Positions 1 to 10,500 of a stretch of DNA of 64,000 nucleotides are shown here, piece after piece (within the stretch, counting starts at the first letter, position 1; the number at the start of each line of letters is the position of its first letter). The notes under the pieces were generated by a model that saw only the letters and a list, made by a program, of their open reading frames with translations, searched no databases and had not been told where the DNA came from. The stretch covers positions 1 to 64,000 of the forward strand of contig CAZYBO010000006.1 in NCBI GenBank assembly GCA_964645205.1. Reading direction: 5' to 3'. The DNA comes from CAZYBO01 sp964645205 (GTDB lineage Bacteria > Pseudomonadota > Alphaproteobacteria > Rickettsiales > SXRF01). The position numbers were made by a program, and so were the translations under genes.

Positions 1-2
1 CT

Positions 3-500
3 TCACCGAGCCCTTCACCGAGCCCGTCGCCAAGCCCGTCACCGAGCCCGTCGCCCAGCCCTTCACCGAGCCCGTCGCCCAGCCCTTCACCGAGCCCGTC
101 ACCGAGCCCGTCGCCAAGCCCGTCGCCAAGCCCTTCACCGAGCCCGTCGCCCAGCCCTTCACCGAGCCCGTCGCCAAGCCCGTCACCGAGCCCGTCGCCC
201 AGCCCTTCACCGAGCCCGTCGCCCAGCCCTTCACCGAGCCCGTCACCGAGCCCGTCGCCAAGCCCGTCGCCAAGCCCTTCACCGAGCCCGTCGCCCAGCC
301 CTTCACCGAGCCCGTCGCCAAGCCCGTCACCGAGCCCGTCGCCAAGCCCTTCACCGAGCCCGTCACCGAGCCCGTCGCCTAGCCCGTCACCGAGCCCGTC
401 ACCGAGCCCGTCGCCTAGCCCGTCACCGAGCCCGTCACCGAGCCCGTCGCCTAGCCCGTCACCTAGCCCGTCGCCATCACCGTGTCCATCGCCTTCTCCC
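3..500 (+). repeat. In-frame Ser-Pro tandem repeat, truncated by the window edge
   Basis: The first ~500 bases are an almost perfect array of six-base units (AGCCCG, TCGCCC, TCACCG, TCGCCA and similar). Read in the frame of the downstream gene they give an uninterrupted alternation of Ser and Pro, about 160 residues long. Higher-order blocks of 12 to 36 bases recur almost exactly, which points to recent expansion by slippage or unequal exchange. The array starts before the window. Similar Pro/Ser stretches act as rigid, extended spacers in surface proteins; that role is inferred. Confidence 0.95.
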
Positions 501-3500
501 GTACCGATATGGGATCCTGGGTACGTTCCGCCACGCCTTGCAGATCCCGGTTATCGTGCGGTGATGCCTATCGATAAACGTTACCGGGATATGTGTATTG
601 CAGGCTCGATGCTGGGACCCGATGCGTTCGATCCATACACCGGTTTTCCGCTGGCACAGGATTTCAGAGTAGATTCGCTGCAGCCGTTCATCGGCGACAC
701 TACGCCCGACAGCCTGAGCGCCTTCGACGAAATGTATACCGGCCGAGTCATCGGCGCCAAGCCCACCATGGCCGCGTGCATGCCGATCAAGGATACACCG
801 AAAATGAATCTCGGCGCCTATCGCACCGATGAGGATATGGCGTTTTCCTACTTCATCAATCTGGATGATGAGCCGTTTACAGGCCCCGACTTAGGCGTGG
901 TCTATGGCGCATCTTCCGCTTTCAGTGATGCGTACAAAGGCAGCAACTATTACGCCAATAAAACCTTCTTTATCGGCGGCAAGCATGGCTGCCCTGATAT
1001 ACTGACGCCCAACACGTATGACCCCGATGCGCGTCCGCTTGATCCCACCACGGTTCCCCTGCGCGCGGATTTCCGGCGCAAACAGGCGGAGAATTGCTAC
1101 GATTATTTTATCCTCAACCGCAGCACCAACCCGTGGCAGAACATCGAAATCCCCGGCGGCGGCACCGACGACCCGCTTTCCAATATCGACCCATGGGCGG
1201 CGTTCCTCGACAGTTGCCAGCCGCTGGTGCGCGGGGATGAAGCTGAAAATATAAAATTTGCCGGCTGGATGAAAGACCCCAACGTCTCGCAGATCGAAAA
1301 ACGTGCAGGCTTTTCCCCCGTGTGGAAATCATGGCGGCCGGATGAGAACGAAGCGGAATACCTGATCAGCTCCTACCTGCACTCTGCATGGTACGTGAAT
1401 TTTATCGCCAACCCCCTGCTGAAACCGGAAGCAGAACGTCCGCCCATACCGGACAATCCGTATGCAACATTCGCGGTCAGCCTGCCCTGCATCGAAGAAA
1501 CCAACAGCCCGTTCCCGGCAGGCGGCGGCGGCTTCAGGCCACCACGCTGGCTCCCGCCAGATCCAACATCGCCCGTATGCAACCCAGCGACGCCATACCC
1601 ATCGCCGTCACCTTCGCCTTGCGGCCCGCCGTATTTCGCCTTGCCGCCAGATGATTGGGGAAACCCGCCGGCACTCAAGCAGGATTACTGCCCTAACGTC
1701 GAAAAAATCGTCGAGCCGAGAAGTCCGTTCACGCCGCGCTGGGATATTCAGAACCTTGCAAGGCCTGGCTACCTGATCGATCGCGCTTACTCGAACGAAA
1801 CCAGCCGGTGCATTCCGGAAGATTTATGCGAACCGGAATCACCGCAGCATCGCGGCTATACGACATATGTCGGCGGCGGCGTGCCGACCTTCTGTCATAA
1901 TGATCCGTGGGGCGCAGAAGGCACGCCGATCACGACCTCACCTTACTACGATCCCAGCACGGGAGGAGCCCACCAGACCAATAATATTCTCTTCCCGCCG
2001 GTGATCTGCGCCGTGGTGCCTGTTGACATATTGTCGTTCCGTTCGCGCGCGTTCGATAGCTGTATCATGCAGCGCATCAACCATAATTATAACGACTGGA
2101 TATTAAACGGGTTCCTAGACCCCTATGAAATGTCTGAAGATCCGGGCGGCTGGTGGGTCGCTCCCTGCTCAACGCGCTTCTACGAAAATGACTCCGGCGT
2201 ATGCCCGACGCGCATGAGCATCCAGCAATGCTGCCGTATTCTGGTCAAGGATCTTGTACCGGCCAACTTCCTCAAAATGCGCATCGAGGAAGGGCTGGTT
2301 GAAACGCGCAAACTTTACTATGAATTCGGCTTCTTCGTCGACGATAACGCGCTCTTCGCCGACATCTTCGGTACATACGACGCGCTGGTAAATATTACCG
2401 ACGACAGTTATTTCTGGATCGATGAAGACGCCTACCGCTGGGCGATCAAAGACAACATGACCCTCAACCAGCTACGCGGCGACAACACCGAACCTGCGGA
2501 ATACCATTTCACCTACTGGGGTGTGCAGGGTTATTCCGCGCCAGACCTGTACGATTGCGACCCCACCGGCTTGTTCTGTCCGATGAAATTCGTCGGCTAC
2601 CATATGCCCTACATGCGTTGGTGGGATACCGGCGTATCCGCAGGCAATCCGCGTCATGGCGGTAGCTTCCTGAACACGCTGGGTGCGTACGACACCATCA
2701 TCGGCGTAGGCCGCGAAGAGCGCGATTTCTATGATAGCCGCGTGGAATGGATGCAGGCAAGGGATTGGGCGGAATTGCTCGACGATTTCAGCATGGATTC
2801 ATCGGAGGCGTGGAATGCTTACTCCGAGTTGCACAATATTCAGAAGAGCCAGATGGGTCGCATCGGCGGCTGGGCGGAGTTGAAAGCGCACCAGATGTGG
2901 TCGATCCGCCGCTCCAACCTTTTCTGTGTCGGGCGCTATGAAAAACTGTTCAAGGCCACCGGCCCCGAGGATCTCGTGCTTTCAAAAGCGGGCGCGAGCT
3001 ACAACAAGGTTGCCGGCGGTTCCAATCCCTGGAACCTAGGCTGGCGCGGCTATATCAGCGATTCAAGGGGTAGAAATCAGTTCGTCCAGAACGTGTTCGA
3101 CGAAACCACTGATTACGGCTTCTACGGACTCGATAACGCGTTGCCGGGCGATATCATCATCTACTCCGTCGGCCCCTACGATCCGATGCCGCGCATCGCC
3201 TATGTCACCGCCGCATCGTCAAGCGATCCGCGCATGGCGACCGCACGCTGGGATTACACGCTGAACAAGAACGTAGCCGCCGACGGCACCGTGCTCACGC
3301 CCGATTACGTGAATATCGTCACCTTCGATCAGGGTAAGTTTCCCACCGCCACCGGCATGTCGATTGCATCGGGTATGGGACCGCAACGCACCATTTACAA
3401 GATGTTCGTGCCCGACACGTACCGCGACGAAATCTGTATCGATAAGGCGTTGCGCGCCATCACCGACACACGGCCGGGAGAGCGTGGCTGCCGCGAACCG

Positions 3501-4100
3501 TTCCCGCCGAATCTCTGCACCGTCATGGGTTCGGACGGCAAAGGCTGCCAGCCTTCGTGCGAAGATCCGAGCTATAAATTCTGCGTACTGGAGCCCAAAG
3601 ACGGCGCGATTAAATTCCTGCCCGGCGGCGGCACAACCGTAGGCAAGCTGGGCTGGGAAGCTGTGCAGATTTACCGCCCGAGCAGGGATGTGCGCCGCTG
3701 TCCGTTCGGGGTGGTGCCTGCAACCGATCCGGCCTTCGGTACGTTCCACCTGCCCACCACCTACGACTGGACGGGCTGGACAGGGAATCCAGATGTACTG
3801 CCCAACAGAACCGTTTCCGGCTTTGTGCCGGACAATGGCGCGGGACATCCGGCATCCGACATCGACTATGTCGTGTTCCAGGATAAGACGGAATGGATAT
3901 GGAGCAACATCTGGGCAACCTGCGTGAATTTCGGTTTCGACCCGCCGATCCACTTCAACAAGGAATATTCCGGCTCGCAGACCGGCGCCGTCACCGACCT
4001 GACCCACTGCGGCCCGGCATGGGCGGAATGCAGCTCCGCATCGGGAGCGGTAGACCGCATCTTCGCACCCAATACGCTTATGCAGGGCGTTCCGAGGTAA
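3..4100 (+). CDS. Large Ser-Pro-repeat, Cys-rich protein of unknown function (5' partial)
   Basis: The reading frame is open from base 3 to the TAA at 4098-4100 with no stop, so the ATG/GTG at 561-566 is probably internal and the visible part is about 1365 residues of a longer protein. It has an N-terminal Ser-Pro stalk followed by ~1180 residues of globular sequence rich in Cys, Trp, Tyr and Pro, including a second short Pro-Ser patch near base 1600. Many Cys in short pairs suggest disulfides and therefore export. Near 3140-3400 a run beginning LPGDIIIY and followed by a segment ending near TFDQGKFP loosely recalls CHAP/NlpC-type cell-wall hydrolases, but I see no secure Cys-His pair. I do not recognise the family. 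A surface or secretion-linked protein is the best guess. Confidence 0.85.
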   Translation, partial: SPSPSPSPSPSPSPSPSPSPSPSPSPSPSPSPSPSPSPSPSPSPSPSPSPSPSPSPSPSPSPSPSPSPSPSPSPSPSPSPSPSPSPSPSPSPSPSPSPSPSPSPSPSPSPSPSPSPSPSPSPSPSPSPSPSPSPSPSPSPSPSPSPSPSPSPSPSPSPSPCPSPSPVPIWDPGYVPPRLADPGYRAVMPIDKRYRDMCIAGSMLGPDAFDPYTGFPLAQDFRVDSLQPFIGDTTPDSLSAFDEMYTGRVIGAKPTMAACMPIKDTPKMNLGAYRTDEDMAFSYFINLDDEPFTGPDLGVVYGASSAFSDAYKGSNYYANKTFFIGGKHGCPDILTPNTYDPDARPLDPTTVPLRADFRRKQAENCYDYFILNRSTNPWQNIEIPGGGTDDPLSNIDPWAAFLDSCQPLVRGDEAENIKFAGWMKDPNVSQIEKRAGFSPVWKSWRPDENEAEYLISSYLHSAWYVNFIANPLLKPEAERPPIPDNPYATFAVSLPCIEETNSPFPAGGGGFRPPRWLPPDPTSPVCNPATPYPSPSPSPCGPPYFALPPDDWGNPPALKQDYCPNVEKIVEPRSPFTPRWDIQNLARPGYLIDRAYSNETSRCIPEDLCEPESPQHRGYTTYVGGGVPTFCHNDPWGAEGTPITTSPYYDPSTGGAHQTNNILFPPVICAVVPVDILSFRSRAFDSCIMQRINHNYNDWILNGFLDPYEMSEDPGGWWVAPCSTRFYENDSGVCPTRMSIQQCCRILVKDLVPANFLKMRIEEGLVETRKLYYEFGFFVDDNALFADIFGTYDALVNITDDSYFWIDEDAYRWAIKDNMTLNQLRGDNTEPAEYHFTYWGVQGYSAPDLYDCDPTGLFCPMKFVGYHMPYMRWWDTGVSAGNPRHGGSFLNTLGAYDTIIGVGREERDFYDSRVEWMQARDWAELLDDFSMDSSEAWNAYSELHNIQKSQMGRIGGWAELKAHQMWSIRRSNLFCVGRYEKLFKATGPEDLVLSKAGASYNKVAGGSNPWNLGWRGYISDSRGRNQFVQNVFDETTDYGFYGLDNALPGDIIIYSVGPYDPMPRIAYVTAASSSDPRMATARWDYTLNKNVAADGTVLTPDYVNIVTFDQGKFPTATGMSIASGMGPQRTIYKMFVPDTYRDEICIDKALRAITDTRPGERGCREPFPPNLCTVMGSDGKGCQPSCEDPSYKFCVLEPKDGAIKFLPGGGTTVGKLGWEAVQIYRPSRDVRRCPFGVVPATDPAFGTFHLPTTYDWTGWTGNPDVLPNRTVSGFVPDNGAGHPASDIDYVVFQDKTEWIWSNIWATCVNFGFDPPIHFNKEYSGSQTGAVTDLTHCGPAWAECSSASGAVDRIFAPNTLMQGVPR

Positions 4101-4104
4101 CCAA

Positions 4105-4821
4105 TCAGCGGGCTGCGAAGAACGCTTCGGCTTTTTTCAGCCCGTCGGGATCGCCCACATGTAGCCACGCCCCGTCATGTACGACTGCGCCTATCCGCGC
4201 CAACGTGCCGTCGTTGCCGATATTTCGGTCGTACAGCAGGTTCATAGAAAAAGCGCCCGCAGGCGCGGTGGCGAACATACGCGGATGCAGCAACTGCACG
4301 CCCGTGAACACATAAGGCGCCGAAGGATGTTTCGCCCGGCGGCGCAACGTGCCGCCGGCTTCAAAGAAAAAATCCCCCACCCCGTCATAGCCGATCGCAC
4401 GCTCCACCGGATAGACCAGCAATAATGCGTCCAGCGCGGCATCGTCCCACTTCGCGCGCAGGCTTTCCAGCGCGGGTGTGTGCGTATCGACGCAAATCGA
4501 ATCGCTGTTGACCACCACGAAAGGCTCCGCCCCCAGCAACGGTAGCGCATAAAAAATCCCGCCGCCCGTTTCCAGCAACTGCGCCTCGCGCGAAATGGAA
4601 ATGACGGGCTGCGCGCGTGTTGCCAAATGCGCCTCCAGCATGTCGGCCTTGTAATGCGTGTTGACCACGGCCTCACGCACGCCGGACGCATGCAGCCAAT
4701 CCAGCGTATGGTCAACCAGCTTCCTTCCCGCCACCGGCACCAGCGGCTTAGGCATCATGTCGGTCAGCGGCCGCATGCGTTTGCCAAGACCCGCCGCAAG
4801 CACCATCGCCTTGTTCGTCAT
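4105..4821 (-). CDS. murU: N-acetylmuramate alpha-1-phosphate uridylyltransferase MurU
   Basis: A 238-residue sugar nucleotidyltransferase. The N-terminus carries the family signature LAAGLGKRMRPLT and the PKPLVPVAG segment that bind the nucleotide. In the AmgK/MurU salvage route this enzyme makes UDP-MurNAc from MurNAc-1-phosphate and UTP, bypassing de novo synthesis. I start it at the ATG at 4821 because it overlaps the amgK stop by four bases (ATGA); the longer frame upstream to 4902 has no nucleotidyltransferase character. The neighbouring amgK and tsaE make this the standard salvage operon. A general mannose-1-phosphate guanylyltransferase-like annotation would be the alternative. Confidence 0.88.
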   Translation of the reverse strand: MTNKAMVLAAGLGKRMRPLTDMMPKPLVPVAGRKLVDHTLDWLHASGVREAVVNTHYKADMLEAHLATRAQPVISISREAQLLETGGGIFYALPLLGAEPFVVVNSDSICVDTHTPALESLRAKWDDAALDALLLVYPVERAIGYDGVGDFFFEAGGTLRRRAKHPSAPYVFTGVQLLHPRMFATAPAGAFSMNLLYDRNIGNDGTLARIGAVVHDGAWLHVGDPDGLKKAEAFFAAR

Positions 4822-5885
4822 GCGGAAAGCGCCAGATCGCGCGCGGTGTATTTCACTTCCACGCTGCCGCGCCAGTCTCGGGCGATATGCCTGTCCATCC
4901 ATTGTTTCACCGGCGCCAGCGCAGGATGTGTACAGTCACGCTCCAGATGCCGCCACACGCGCGGCAAAAGATGCGTGTAATGATGCTTGTTGTCGCGCGC
5001 GGCAAGGCGCACGAAAATGCCCACGATCTTGCTGTTGCGCTGCGCACCCAGTATGGCGTAGGCAGCCATGAACCGCTCGCGTTCAAGCCCGGTAGCGGCG
5101 AGGAAACGTGCGATCATCGCGTCCACCAGCGCAGGCGGCACGTCGCGGCGCGCATCTTCCAGCAGCGACACTAAATCATACGCCGCATCGCCATACACGC
5201 CGTCTTGGAAATCGAGAAGCCCCACGCGCTGCACGCCCGCACGCTGCGGCAACCACATCAAATTGTCGGCGTGAAAATCGCGATGCACCCAGCAATCGGT
5301 GGCAAGCGGCGCGTTTTTTAGAATACCCTCCCACAGCCCGGCATATTCCGCGCCAAGCGCCGCGGCGTCTTTCATGCCCACCGCCTGCGGCAGGTACCAG
5401 TCCGAAAAGAGCCGCACCTCTTTCATCAACAGCGCGTGGCTATAGCTTTGCAACGGCAGCAACGCAGCGTCCGCTAGCGACCGGCGCTCATTATGCCATT
5501 TCACCAGCAGGTCGATCGCCGCTGCATACAGCTCGAACTCCAGCGCATCGCGCGTGGCGACGCCTGCATGTTTCAGCAGCAACGTAAACGAATCGTCGCC
5601 CAGATCCTCCAGCAGCAGGAAACCCTGCGCGTCATCGCTCGCCAGCACTGCGGGCACGCTATAGCCCCGGTCATAAAAATAACGCGCGACCGCGAGATAC
5701 GGGCGCACATCTTCTTTTTCCGGCGGGGCATCCATCAGCATCGCCACCTGCGTCCCGTTGCGCACGCGGATATAACGCCGGAACGACGCATCCCCGGTCA
5801 ACGGTTCCAGTGCAGCATCGGCAAATGCCGTACGCCCGAGAAAATCCTTGATCTGCTTCTGCCGTGGCAATTCCGTAGCGTTCAT
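4818..5885 (-). CDS. amgK: Anomeric MurNAc/GlcNAc kinase AmgK (aminoglycoside phosphotransferase fold)
   Basis: 355 residues with the APH-family kinase motifs: WVHRDFHADNLMW (catalytic Asp and Asn) and LLDFQDGVYGDAAYDL (metal-binding Asp). In peptidoglycan recycling AmgK phosphorylates MurNAc at the anomeric position, giving the substrate for MurU in the next gene. Both ends use 4-bp ATGA overlaps, with tsaE upstream and murU downstream, so the three are translationally coupled. A true aminoglycoside resistance kinase is unlikely in this context. Confidence 0.88.
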   Translation of the reverse strand: MNATELPRQKQIKDFLGRTAFADAALEPLTGDASFRRYIRVRNGTQVAMLMDAPPEKEDVRPYLAVARYFYDRGYSVPAVLASDDAQGFLLLEDLGDDSFTLLLKHAGVATRDALEFELYAAAIDLLVKWHNERRSLADAALLPLQSYSHALLMKEVRLFSDWYLPQAVGMKDAAALGAEYAGLWEGILKNAPLATDCWVHRDFHADNLMWLPQRAGVQRVGLLDFQDGVYGDAAYDLVSLLEDARRDVPPALVDAMIARFLAATGLERERFMAAYAILGAQRNSKIVGIFVRLAARDNKHHYTHLLPRVWRHLERDCTHPALAPVKQWMDRHIARDWRGSVEVKYTARDLALSA

Positions 5886-6367
5886 TCCTTATGCTCCTGC
5901 AATGCGTCAAGCCGCTCGCGCCACAAGCCGGGCGCACCGCTTACGTTAAAGATTCTCTGCCCCGGATGCGCGCCATAGTCAATGGCGATGTCCAGCGACG
6001 CATCGGGCAACATACCTTCGGCACGCTGCGGCCATTCGATGAGGGAAAGCCCGTCGGACAGCGCCTCCTCCAGCCCAAGCTCGCATATGTCCTGCCTATG
6101 CTCCAGCCGGTATAAATCGAAATGCCATAGCGCGCCGCCGGAGCGCATCGGATAGGTCTGCACCAGCGTAAAGGTAGGGCTTACCACCTCTTCGGCATCG
6201 TCGCACAAGGCGCCGACAAACCCTCGCGCAAATGCGGTTTTGCCCGCACCCAGATCGCCGCGCAGCAGAATACAGTCCCCCACTCGGCATCGCGCAGCCA
6301 GCGCTGCGGCGAAGCGGCCGGTATGTTCAGGGCTTTCGGTGGTGGTGGAAAAAAGCGGTTCTTTCAC
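5882..6367 (-). CDS. tsaE: tRNA threonylcarbamoyladenosine biosynthesis ATPase TsaE
   Basis: 161 residues, the normal size for TsaE (YjeE). The P-loop reads GDLGAGKTAFARG at about residues 38-50, followed by the family's SPTFTLVQTY and the HFDLYRLE segment. TsaE is the ATPase partner of TsaB/TsaD in making t6A37 on ANN-decoding tRNAs. The start is a GTG at 6367; no nearby ATG gives a better N-terminus. It is the first gene of the tsaE-amgK-murU operon and lies divergent from the ankyrin gene. Confidence 0.93.
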   Translation of the reverse strand: MKEPLFSTTTESPEHTGRFAAALAARCRVGDCILLRGDLGAGKTAFARGFVGALCDDAEEVVSPTFTLVQTYPMRSGGALWHFDLYRLEHRQDICELGLEEALSDGLSLIEWPQRAEGMLPDASLDIAIDYGAHPGQRIFNVSGAPGLWRERLDALQEHKE

Positions 6368-6469
6368 TGCGTAATCCGTGGGTTGATTAACGGCAATTTA
6401 CCACACCTGTTGGCCGAAACAATCGCGAAGCCTGTTGAAACCGCACAAAAAATGAGGCATCCTGCCCCC

Positions 6470-7510
6470 ATGAAAATTGGCAAGTTCCTCATATTGGCGA
6501 TCGCGGCGACTGCGGGTGTTATTTATTACAACCGCTTCAGCGCGTTATCGAATATCACCGACGGGTTCAGCGGCGGTAGCAGCACCGGCGGCATGGAATA
6601 TTCCAATAGCGAAAATAGCGGGCGCAACACCATGCTCGGCGCGGTCGGCGGCATACAGGGCGGCGACGGCTCCAGCGGCGGCGCGTTGATGGATATGCTG
6701 AACAACAAGCCTTCATCCCCGTCAAAAACCGTCGATAGTGAAGCGATAAGGCATGGCGTGGCGCTGCTTAAAGCCTCTGCCAAAGGCGACCTCAAAGAGG
6801 TGGAAACCCTTCTCGGCGGAAAAGTCAAAATCGACATGCGCGACAATGAAAAGCGTACGCCTCTGATCTACGCGAGTTGGAACGGCTACAACGATATTTG
6901 CGCGAAGCTGCTCTCGGCCGGTGCGAATATTCGCCTGCTGGATAAGAACGGTTTTTCCGCCTACGATTACGCCGCCGGGCGCGGATTGGCGGAAACGGTC
7001 GCGCTACTGCTCAAGCGCACGCAGGGTAGCGACGACAAGCACTACCAGCAATATGCAAAGCTGATGCAGGCAGCGTTGACGAGCGATATATCACGCCTGC
7101 CGCAGGAAAAAGGGCTGCTCGCCAGTATCAACCGTATCAGCCCAGAGGGGCAATCTCCCCTGCACCTTGCGGCGTCCAGCGGCTATATCGCGCTGGCGGA
7201 AGCGTTGGTAACTCACGGCGCGAACGTCAACCTTGAAAATCTCCAACGGCAGACGCCGCTGCACTGGGCGGCATGGAGCAACCAGGCGGCGATCATCGCA
7301 TGGTTCGGCAGCAAGGGCGCCGACAGTTCATTGCGCGACGTAGCGGGGAACACTGCCCTGATGCTGGCTGCGGAGAATAACAGCACCGACGCCGCAAAAG
7401 CGCTGCTGCAATTGGGCGCGAAAAAAACCGCCACCAACAAACAAGGAAAAACCGCCGAGATTATCGCCGAAGATAAAGGCCACAAGGAACTGGCGGAACT
7501 GCTGCGCTAG
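6470..7510 (+). CDS. Membrane-anchored ankyrin-repeat protein
   Basis: 346 residues from the ATG at 6470. The reading frame extends upstream, but that part overlaps tsaE and lacks coding character. Residues 4-20 form a signal anchor (KFLILAIAATAGVIYY), followed by a Gly/Ser-rich linker to about residue 85. Two blocks of ankyrin repeats follow, at roughly 94-183 and 240-346, with TPLIYASWNGY, SPLHLAASSGY, TPLHWAAWSN and TALMLAAEN motifs. This predicts a periplasmic protein-binding domain tethered to the inner membrane. Its partner is unknown. The stop codon shares a palindromic CTAG with the stop of the convergent TPR gene. Confidence 0.85.
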   Translation: MKIGKFLILAIAATAGVIYYNRFSALSNITDGFSGGSSTGGMEYSNSENSGRNTMLGAVGGIQGGDGSSGGALMDMLNNKPSSPSKTVDSEAIRHGVALLKASAKGDLKEVETLLGGKVKIDMRDNEKRTPLIYASWNGYNDICAKLLSAGANIRLLDKNGFSAYDYAAGRGLAETVALLLKRTQGSDDKHYQQYAKLMQAALTSDISRLPQEKGLLASINRISPEGQSPLHLAASSGYIALAEALVTHGANVNLENLQRQTPLHWAAWSNQAAIIAWFGSKGADSSLRDVAGNTALMLAAENNSTDAAKALLQLGAKKTATNKQGKTAEIIAEDKGHKELAELLR

Positions 7511-10500
7511 GGCTTGGCTGTAGCGGCGGGCACAGGCTCGATGCCTGCGCTTTTGATTTCCGCCTGATAAGTGGTGATAAAGGTTTTGGTGTCGGCAAAG
7601 TATTTCAACAAGTCGTCGAAATTCGTCGTTGTCAGCCTTATATCGCCGCTAGTGATGAAATTGAACACAGACTTGTTGGGATTATTCACCATCAAGGGGT
7701 CGAAATAATCATGCAGATATTGTAACTGTACGGTGTCGTCCTGAAAAATATAAGCGAGCGCCAACTTGAGCAGGTACTCACTTTCGTCAATGGTGATGGG
7801 AGCCGCAACATCCTCGCGCTCCTTAAGCAGCGCTTCGATGCTTGCGGTAAGTTTCGCCCAGTCTTTTTCCGCCCAGTATACACTGATGCGAATACGCTCA
7901 GCCTCAGGGCTGGTATCCTGCCCAAGCGTTTCCAATGCCTTGTCCGATTGCCCTTGCACGACCATGGCCTCGGCGGTGATCCGGTTGCGTTGCAGGCGCA
8001 GCAACAGCGAGTTCTCGCCATACACCGAATCCTGCAGCGCCTGCAGCGCCTTGGCGGGCTGGTGATTCATGAGGTAGATGGAAGCGAGCTTGGCGCCGAT
8101 CTCGCTGCGATGTTCTTTTTCCGCCTGCGAGCGCATCTGGCGGTCGAGTAGCACGATCGCCTGTTCCAGAAGGTCGAGCGACACCAGCTTGTCCGCCAGC
8201 CTGCTTACGATTTCATCGCCCGCGATGCCCGGCGGCGCGTAGTTGCGGTAATCGTTATAGATCGCGAGCGCATCCATGGTCGAAAGATTGCTGTCGCTGT
8301 TGAACAGCGTGATAAAGGCTTCCTGCATCCGCCGCGACATTTCCTGCGCGTAGGACGTATTGGGAAAACCGGTGACGATGCCGTGCCAAATGCGCATGGC
8401 GTTGATGTAATCTTTCTGCTCGACATACAGATCGCCCAGCAGTGTGGCGATATTCAATTCAAGGCTGTCGCCGTGCCACGCCAGCCGCAAGCGCTCGAAA
8501 TTCTCGATCGCTTGCTCCTTGGTAATATTGCCCTTGTTCATGTTCCAGACGGTACGTGAAAATTCCGCACGTGAGCGCACGAACGGATGGTCATAATCCT
8601 CCGCCAGCTTGTCCCACATTTCGAGCGCCTCTTTCTCCTGCCCGGTTTCCAGCGAGATTTTCGCCAGCAGAAAATTGATGTAGGCGTGGATCGGATCGAG
8701 CTGGTTGCCGGATTCCATCGTGTCAAAAATCTTAAGCGCCGTGTTGTATTCCTTGGCGGCAATGCTGCGGTCAGCCGACACGATCGCAAGGCGCTGCCGC
8801 AACACGGGCGGGTATTTGCTGATGTAGTCTTGGTTGAGCGCGAGGTAATCGTAGATCTGGTCAGCGCTGCCGAGCAGGTCGGAAAGCATGCTGCGCCAGT
8901 AATCAATTTCCTTGTTATTGTTCAACTCGGCGGCCGCGAAATCGCGCGCGGCGTCGGGGAAACGGTACATGAGGAAATTGGCAGCGCCGCGCATGGCGCT
9001 GACCTTATTGCTGCGGTAGAAGGAAGGATTGGTGCGGTTGATGCCGTCGATATAGGCGAGCGCTTCCACCGCCATGCCTTCGCTGAGATAAAGCTGCGCC
9101 ATGCGCAGGCGAGCTTCGTTGGATTCCTGAGAAGTCTCCGCGCCCACGATGCGCTGGAACAAATCGCTGACCTGCGCGGACATTTTTTTCGGATCTTCCG
9201 CCTTCCACTGCTCATGAGGAAACAATGTTACGATGCTCTGCGACGCACCCGCCTGTGTTTCCAGCTCCGCCTTGGGAAGGCCGGGCGTTAGCGTCGCGCC
9301 GTTCGGAAGCGAAATGCGCAGGCCGTTGCGCAGTTGCACCACCGACACATCGTCGGATTTTTTATTTACCGCCACGCCCTGCGCCGTCGCCAGCAGCGAA
9401 AACTCTACGAATTCGCGCGTCTGCGCGATACCCTCGCCGACGTTAAACAGCGGCGTCACGACCATCTCATCGCCGATAAGCGGGTCGGTAATGATCACAG
9501 GATCGGCAATCTCAAGGCTCGGTATGAACACATGCGGCGGCACGGGGGGATCGGTATTCACTGCCGCCACCAGCGCGTTGGCCAGCGGGCGCTTCTGCGG
9601 TGTGAGCAGCACCGCCCAGTCGTAGCTTTCTTCTTCCTTGGCCGTGCTGATGAACACCGTATCTTCCATCTGCATGCGCAGGATCGTGTGGGTTTTCGAC
9701 GCCACCACTTCCGGCTTGCCGATAACCGTGCGCGGCATTGGTTCAAAATCCACGAGATCGACCGGCAGCGGACGGTTGAACACGATCCACAGCGTATGCG
9801 AACGCGCGAATACCGCCATCGCCGTGCGTTCGGCAAACGGGAAACGCAGCACCGCATTGTCGTTCCCGGCGGAAAGATTCACTCTGAGCTTGCCGGATTT
9901 ATCAACGGTCGCTTCCTGCTGCGGCGCGCCTATGGCCTGACCGTCACCCACTTCCGCCGTGGCGGGTGGAAGTGTTATCTTAGGTTCCGCAGGCGCTTCC
10001 GCCTTTGCAGGCGCGGGGGCAGGAGTAACGGCGGGTTTTTCGACAGGTTTTTCCACTGCCGCTTCCGCAGGAGCCACCGGTATGGCGGGAGCAAGCGATT
10101 TTTCCAGCGGCGGCGTCACCACTTGCGGCACGGTGGCTTCTGCGGGTTCGGCGGGTTTTTCCGGCGCAGGTTCGGCAGGCGGCGTGCCCACGCTCAGCGT
10201 CTCCTGCTTTGCCTCCACGGGTTCTCCAGCCGCAGGCGCAAGCGCGGCGAATCGTTTCGCCTCCGCAACCATGGCGTCCTTAGGTTTCGCCGCGGGTTTG
10301 CCGTCAACCTTGAGCAAGTCGATACCGTTGATCGTATCGCTGACGAAGGTGCGGATGCGGTAGGCCTTATTGAGCGTCAACACAACGGTTTTACCGTCCG
10401 GCTTGCGCTCGGCACTGATAACATAGGGCGAAAGCTGTTGCAGCAATTGCTTGAAATCCGGCCTCGCCTTACGATCAAACGTAATAGAAACCTGCTTGCC

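Noticed and set aside
1..480. CRISPR array
   Set aside because: The repeats have no unique spacers and translate as an uninterrupted Ser-Pro run.
3219..4007. 262-codon antisense frame
   Set aside because: It lies wholly inside the Ser-Pro-repeat gene on the other strand; composition is that of a reverse-frame shadow in GC-rich DNA and it has no ribosome site.
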